Assembly: GCA_027016675.1 (NCBI GenBank)
Contig: JALUSH010000223.1
Span: 1-8,213 of the forward strand
Source: Thermodesulfovibrio sp.
Lineage (GTDB): Bacteria > Nitrospirota > Thermodesulfovibrionia > Thermodesulfovibrionales > JdFR-85
Length of the DNA stretch: 8,213 bases
Direction of reading: 5' to 3'
The notes under the pieces are model-generated. The model was given only the letters and a program-made list of their open reading frames with translations, ran no database searches and was not told the DNA's origin. The position numbers and the translations under genes were made by a program. This document shows positions 7,133-8,213 of this stretch, piece after piece. Each line of letters opens with the position of its first letter. The first letter of the stretch is position 1.

Positions 7133-7309
7133 AAAGACAGCAATATCTTTAACACCTTAAATATCTCACTCGTTTGGATATAATTTCAGGAAGGTCTTTA
7201 TAAAGTTACTATTTGCATTGAAATGTAACGCTGTTGATTTTCAAATACGCCTTATCTGTCAAGGCAATTCGTGATTAGTCCACCTCATATTTATAACGAG
7301 ACAATTTCT
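7113..7309. other. Non-coding AT-rich gap between atpI and the accessory pair
   Basis: About 200 bases with no convincing gene on either strand, no hairpin followed by a T-run, and no recognisable gene remnant. It contains CTTTTTAAAAAG (7125-7136), a palindrome without a loop, and an isolated TATAAT at 7179-7184 with no good -35 box and no usable start codon after it. It marks the border between the conserved operon and the accessory part. Confidence 0.5.
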
Positions 7310-7311
7310 TA

Positions 7312-7320
7312 TGCTATAAT
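7312..7320 (+). promoter_or_regulatory. Extended -10 promoter of the small-ORF/nucleotidyltransferase pair
   Basis: TGCTATAAT combines a TGn extension with a perfect TATAAT at 7315-7320. The -35 region is weak (TTATAA at 7291-7296, 18-base spacer), as is common for extended -10 promoters. Transcription would start near 7327, leaving about 30 bases of leader before the ATG at 7357. Confidence 0.65.
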
Positions 7321-7356
7321 ATTTCTGTATATTAAAACTCCAAGAGGCATATTAAA

Positions 7357-7503
7357 ATGTATGGATTTAAGAAATGCAGCAAAAAGTCCTCTACTAAAAG
7401 ACGCAAACCAAGCGGCAAGGGTATAGAGATAGCACTTGAGTTACTTGCCCTGAGTCTTGCTCTCAAAACAGCCGTAGAACGATCTATCAAGTCATGCAAA
7501 TAA
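7357..7503 (+). CDS. Small basic protein of unknown function (48 residues)
   Basis: I do not recognise this protein. It has a Lys/Arg-rich N-terminal third (residues 5-23, with KKSSTKRRKPSGKG) and then one continuous, rather hydrophobic helix-forming stretch (about 24-43, EIALELLALSLALKTAVERS). Cysteines sit near both ends (C7 and C47). Evidence that it is real: the extended -10 promoter at 7312-7320, an AAGAGG ribosome site at 7342-7347 nine bases before the ATG, and a 10-base overlap with the nucleotidyltransferase that follows. The layout (short basic protein first, enzyme second) is that of many toxin-antitoxin pairs, so it could be a cognate antitoxin or regulator. It could also be only a leader peptide for coupling. 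Its function is inferred from position alone. Confidence 0.6.
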   Translation: MYGFKKCSKKSSTKRRKPSGKGIEIALELLALSLALKTAVERSIKSCK

Positions 7504-8045
7504 CTGAAATAGTCAATTCCTTCACAAAGACAATTAATATTATTAACTCACTCTTAGAGAAGGATGTCATAAAGGACTATGCTCTTATAGGGGGGCTGGC
7601 CTTATCTGCGTGGATAAAACCAAGGACAACTCAGGACATAGATATTATTGTATTAATTTCTGAAGATTATAAGTGGAAAGACTTTATAGATATACTCAAA
7701 AAAAACTATAGAAAACAGGTTTTTAAACCAAAACCTGCCAGGGATGCAACAATAAAAGAAATGATCTCTTTTACAGTAGGCCCCATAGAAGTAGATCTAA
7801 TCAATACCCAAGAATTCCCCTTGGCTACTGATTGCATCAAAAATGCAATTCCTGTAACAGTATTTAAACAAAAAGTAAAAGTAGCCACACCAGAGTATCT
7901 TATTTTGCTTAAACTAATATCTGGCAGCGAACAGGATATTATAGATATAAAAAATCTACTCAAAGTTGCCAATAAATCTCAAGTGAAGAAAATAGCCAGG
8001 AAATACCTGTTAGAGCCAAAACTTAAAGAGAGATTGTCCTGGTAG
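7494..8045 (+). CDS. Nucleotidyltransferase-fold protein, AbiEii/MenT-like
   Basis: This 183-residue cytoplasmic protein carries the DNA polymerase beta-type nucleotidyltransferase core. The nucleotide-binding GG is at 33-34 (YALIGGLALSAW). The metal-binding pair is D48 and D50 (RTTQDIDIIV), and a third carboxylate, D101, is in PIEVDLI. All catalytic residues are therefore present, and activity is plausible. The C-terminal half (about 120-183) is helical, with the VATPEYLILLKLISGSEQD segment common in AbiEii-type proteins. Such enzymes act as toxins that modify tRNA or other targets in some TA systems, while others are antibiotic-modifying or of unknown role. The start overlaps the small ORF by 10 bases and lacks a clear Shine-Dalgarno, implying coupling. 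Its base composition looks more AT-rich than that of the preceding operon. The exact subfamily is uncertain. Confidence 0.78.
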   Translation: MQITEIVNSFTKTINIINSLLEKDVIKDYALIGGLALSAWIKPRTTQDIDIIVLISEDYKWKDFIDILKKNYRKQVFKPKPARDATIKEMISFTVGPIEVDLINTQEFPLATDCIKNAIPVTVFKQKVKVATPEYLILLKLISGSEQDIIDIKNLLKVANKSQVKKIARKYLLEPKLKERLSW

Positions 8046-8141
8046 CATCACTTCTAAAATTTCAGTAGCAGGGTTGTTAAATATAACATCACTGCTGTCC
8101 AATTAAGGAAACAAAGAAGGAGGTCTGAACCTCACAAAAAG

Positions 8142-8150
8142 TGGTAGAAT
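8142..8150 (+). promoter_or_regulatory. Candidate extended -10 promoter of the transposase
   Basis: TGGTAGAAT is TGn plus TAGAAT (5 of 6 to TATAAT). No good -35 box is seen at 16-18 bases upstream. A start near 8157 would leave the first arm of the masking repeat (8122-8133) out of the transcript, so the transposase could be translated. Confidence 0.45.
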
Positions 8151-8158
8151 ATCTACCA
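8142..8158 (+). repeat. Short hairpin overlapping the likely transposase promoter
   Basis: TGGTAGA (8142-8148) and TCTACCA (8152-8158) form a perfect 7-bp stem with a 3-base loop, nested inside the larger inverted repeat. It would stack within the loop of the larger stem in read-through RNA. Confidence 0.6.
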
Positions 8159-8189
8159 AAAACCCCTAAAAACAAAGGAGGTTCAGACC

Positions 8190-8213
8190 ATGCCACATTA
8201 TAACACAATACTG
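8190..8213 (+). CDS. Transposase N-terminus, probably IS4 family (partial)
   Basis: Eight codons (MPHYNTIL) run off the window edge. The ATG is preceded by a strong AAAGGAGGT at 8174-8182, seven bases away. The start resembles that of IS4-family transposases with an N-terminal DUF4372 domain, which often begin M-P/V-H-x-N-T-x-L. Eight residues are little evidence; the call rests equally on the regulatory repeat in front. The catalytic DDE domain would lie outside the window. Confidence 0.5.

Larger units (their letters stand above)
8122..8189 (+). repeat. 12-bp inverted repeat that can mask the transposase ribosome site
   Basis: GGTCTGAACCTC (8122-8133) is the perfect reverse complement of GAGGTTCAGACC (8178-8189). 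The second arm includes most of the Shine-Dalgarno AAAGGAGGT and ends right before the ATG at 8190. In an RNA that contains both arms, the ribosome site would be buried. Confidence 0.85.
8091..8213 (+). mobile_element. Left end of a probable IS4-family insertion sequence (cut by window edge)
   Basis: From about ACTGCTGTCC (8091) onward the sequence looks like the terminal region of an IS: an AT-rich leader, a regulatory inverted repeat, a promoter-like box and the start of a transposase. The exact outer end and any target duplication cannot be set without the right end. It lies about 45 bases behind the nucleotidyltransferase stop, and no terminator separates them. Confidence 0.55.

Noticed and set aside
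7125..7136. CTTTTTAAAAAG as a terminator after atpI
   Set aside because: It is a palindrome without a loop and of A/T pairs only apart from the ends. It is not a GC-rich stem followed by a T-run.
7179..7184. TATAAT as a second promoter in the gap after atpI
   Set aside because: There is no good -35 box or TGn extension, and the nearest ATG downstream is followed at once by a stop. The 7312-7320 box is far better.
1..8213. CRISPR array, tRNA or rRNA genes
   Set aside because: No regularly spaced repeats and no tRNA- or rRNA-like sequence were seen on either strand.

Overview
The window suggests a Gram-negative (diderm) bacterium with a lipopolysaccharide outer membrane and a moderately AT-rich genome. 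Use of LpxI rather than LpxH, a TorD-type redox chaperone, and an AtpZ/AtpI pair fit an anaerobic or facultative lineage such as Nitrospirota or Desulfobacterota. That placement is an inference from gene content and order, not from a database match.

Region 1 (1-5097) is a classical outer-membrane cluster, all on the + strand: bamA, ompH/skp, lpxD, fabZ, lpxA. It joins outer-membrane protein insertion (BamA, Skp) to the first acylation steps of lipid A (LpxA, LpxD) and to the dehydratase that competes for the same 3-hydroxyacyl-ACP pool (FabZ). Genes overlap or lie a few bases apart, so co-transcription is likely. The promoter is probably upstream of the window.

Region 2 (5098-7112) starts after a 91-base gap. 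It holds lpxI (TTG start), a TorD-like chaperone, atpZ and atpI, each overlapping the next by 8-26 bases. LpxI continues lipid A synthesis. The TorD-like protein is out of context, since no molybdoenzyme is visible. AtpZ/AtpI normally precede atpB of an ATP synthase operon, but no atpB follows.

Region 3 (7113-8045) looks accessory. A gap of about 240 bases with no convincing gene leads to an extended -10 promoter. This drives an overlapping two-gene unit: a 48-residue basic small protein and a 183-residue nucleotidyltransferase of the AbiEii/MenT-like type with an intact catalytic triad. It is the best candidate here for an undescribed toxin-antitoxin-like system.

Region 4 (about 8091-8213) appears to be the left end of an insertion sequence, with the first eight codons of a transposase that resembles the IS4 family. 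A perfect 12-bp inverted repeat would hide the transposase ribosome binding site in read-through transcripts but not in transcripts from the likely internal promoter. This resembles the translational protection known from IS10 and IS50.
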